This document shows, one piece after another, positions 62,553-64,000 of a DNA stretch of 64,000 nucleotides. A program made the position numbers and the translations under genes. Source of the stretch: Cephalopachus bancanus (Eukaryota; Chordata; Mammalia; Primates; Tarsiidae); the NCBI GenBank assembly GCA_027257055.1, contig JAPVLO010000059.1:2728001-2792000 (forward strand), read 5' to 3'. A model generated the notes under the pieces. It was not told the DNA's origin. It saw nothing but the letters and a program-made list of their open reading frames with translations, and ran no database searches. The stretch's first letter is position 1, and every line of letters begins with the position of its first letter.

Positions 62553-64000
62553 CCTAAAATGTGCAAACAGACTCACTCATAGAAACTTTCTTTTGTTGTA
62601 GACCTTATAATTGAACTTTCTTGAATAATTAATGAACATGAAAGTAAGTCAATCACTTGCCTCCTGATTAATAGTCAGGGTCCCTTGTCCAAACAGCCAC
62701 TTAGTTCCATTAAAAATTAATAATTTTCCACAGAATAAATATACGCTGTACATAGTACATCAAGGGTTCCACTTTTAATATGCAATTAAGTAATGCAGAA
62801 AGACTAGGAATCTATTAACTAAGAGAGAACTCCATGAACTTGCCCTCCAAGTCATTATTCATTTACTATCCATTTCTCTTCTAAATTTTTCAATTATTTA
62901 GCCAAGGGAAAAATCAGTTCTAAAAACAGAGTAAATAACATTAATAGGTTGTCATAATTTGGTTAACATTTGCAGGCCGACACAATGTATTTTTGCTAAA
63001 GATTTGAGATATGCTATTCCTTCTGTGAAATGAGGATTACATTAGGGCAGATCAATACAAAACTGAGGCACTATATGTAAAATGTTAAGGGTCTATTCAT
63101 TGAAAAATTATGAACCATGCTATAGAACTTACCCAGGTCAGAGTTAAATTAAAGTATTGATCTACACTCATTTTTCCCTTTCTGTGTGACTATCTTCTGA
63201 TTTTTTATAACATACATTATTGCCTAGGTACAAAATGAATCATCTTGTTCTAAGCCGAGTATGTCCACTGACCAACAATTTTCTAAAATTAATTGTCTTG
63301 TTGGTAGCATTCAGATTTATAAATTGAGTTCTCACATAAGCATACAAACATTCAACACAAAATTTATAAACTTTTGTAGCATGAATTCAAAAGGAAAGAG
63401 GATAATTTTCATTTTAACACAAAGAAAGCAAAGAAAAACTAAAACATTATTCTTCTTAACATCATTCCACAACCTTAGAGTTCTTGATACAGTTCATTGA
63501 TGAAGCCAAAATGTATTCAGTTGACTTTTAAATAATGACTTAACTGAATTACTAAGCAAGGGGATGCAATCAACACTTTGCGAACTGAAATCTTTTCCAT
63601 TTTCAGACATACAGCTTCCTGAAGATGCGTAAGTTCAAATTCTATAAACAGTTTTACCAATTGTTTTGGAGAAGTCTTTAAATGCAAAGAATAGTCATTC
63701 CCCATCAGCTCCTAAAGTGACAAAAGAATATGTCTTGAATTAAGATTTTTTTCTATCACCTGCTGAAAAGGGAGAAATGTGAAATTATTCTGTAGGGAAT
63801 GTAAATTCCACAGATCCATGATAATTCACAAAAAAGGAAGCTAATGTAAGAGCTCTTGGGAGAAATGATCTTTGATTTGGGGCTATAGTTACCCAGTAAC
63901 TTTTGCCTTCTCAGAGAGTATATTCTCTTTAAGAAAGTAGTGTCAGACACAGAGGCCTCTTCATTTTCTCTAATGGAAATACAATCATTCTGACTTGTGC
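62553..64000. other. Unassigned DNA to the window end
   Basis: No gene or repeat family recognised in the final 1.4 kb. Confidence 0.35.

Overview
The window looks like gene-poor, AT-rich primate nuclear DNA in which almost everything recognisable is a fossil mobile element. I found no intact protein-coding gene, no convincing exon chain, no tRNA, rRNA or snRNA gene, and no CRISPR or other prokaryotic feature. Most open frames are chance frames or remnants of L1 ORF2 and a hAT transposase.

Organism: the SINEs are true dimeric Alu elements (two 7SL-derived arms, A-rich linker, second-arm insertion), which restricts the source to primates. They are not standard anthropoid Alus. They carry a shared 'GGCTCAGCCTGTAATCCCGC' head, an 'ACAATAAATCAAAAAATTAG' linker and a 'GACTCCAACTCAAAA' end. 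The youngest L1 lineage has a 3' end ('TGTACCCCACATCTTTAAAA') unlike human L1PA. The pattern lacks the strepsirrhine Alu linker. I infer a tarsier (basal haplorrhine), with moderate confidence.

Layout. 1-6.2 kb: an old LTR-like end, then mostly unassigned DNA. 6.2-13.1 kb: antisense Alu, MIR, and a decayed but nearly full-length sense L1, interrupted by an Alu with a perfect 14-bp target-site duplication (TSD) and by an L2-bearing block. 13-24 kb: MIRs, two LTR-like remnants, a truncated Alu and a long antisense L1M remnant (20.3-23.7 kb). 24-31 kb: Alu, a fossil Alu monomer, and L1 fragments including an L1M with a 60-bp internal copy of itself. 31.0-34.0 kb: a Charlie3-type autonomous hAT transposon whose transposase is broken and which hosts a processed TMA7 pseudogene. 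34.7-45 kb: three antisense lineage-specific L1 copies. The largest (38.8-42.3 kb) contains an Alu and a 102-bp copy of DNA that lies just beyond its own 5' end. 45-52.5 kb: MER5-type and other old repeats, a degenerate 60-bp tandem array, L1M, L2 and a 269-bp inverted duplication at 95.5% identity. 52.8-62.5 kb: clustered Alus and L1s, including a twin-primed L1 with a second L1 in its own TSD, an unidentified 3'-UTR retrocopy inside a DNA-transposon remnant, an L1 tail inserted into another L1 tail, and a 22-bp minisatellite.

There is no pathway to reconstruct. The interest lies in the nested insertion history and in short templated copies of nearby DNA.
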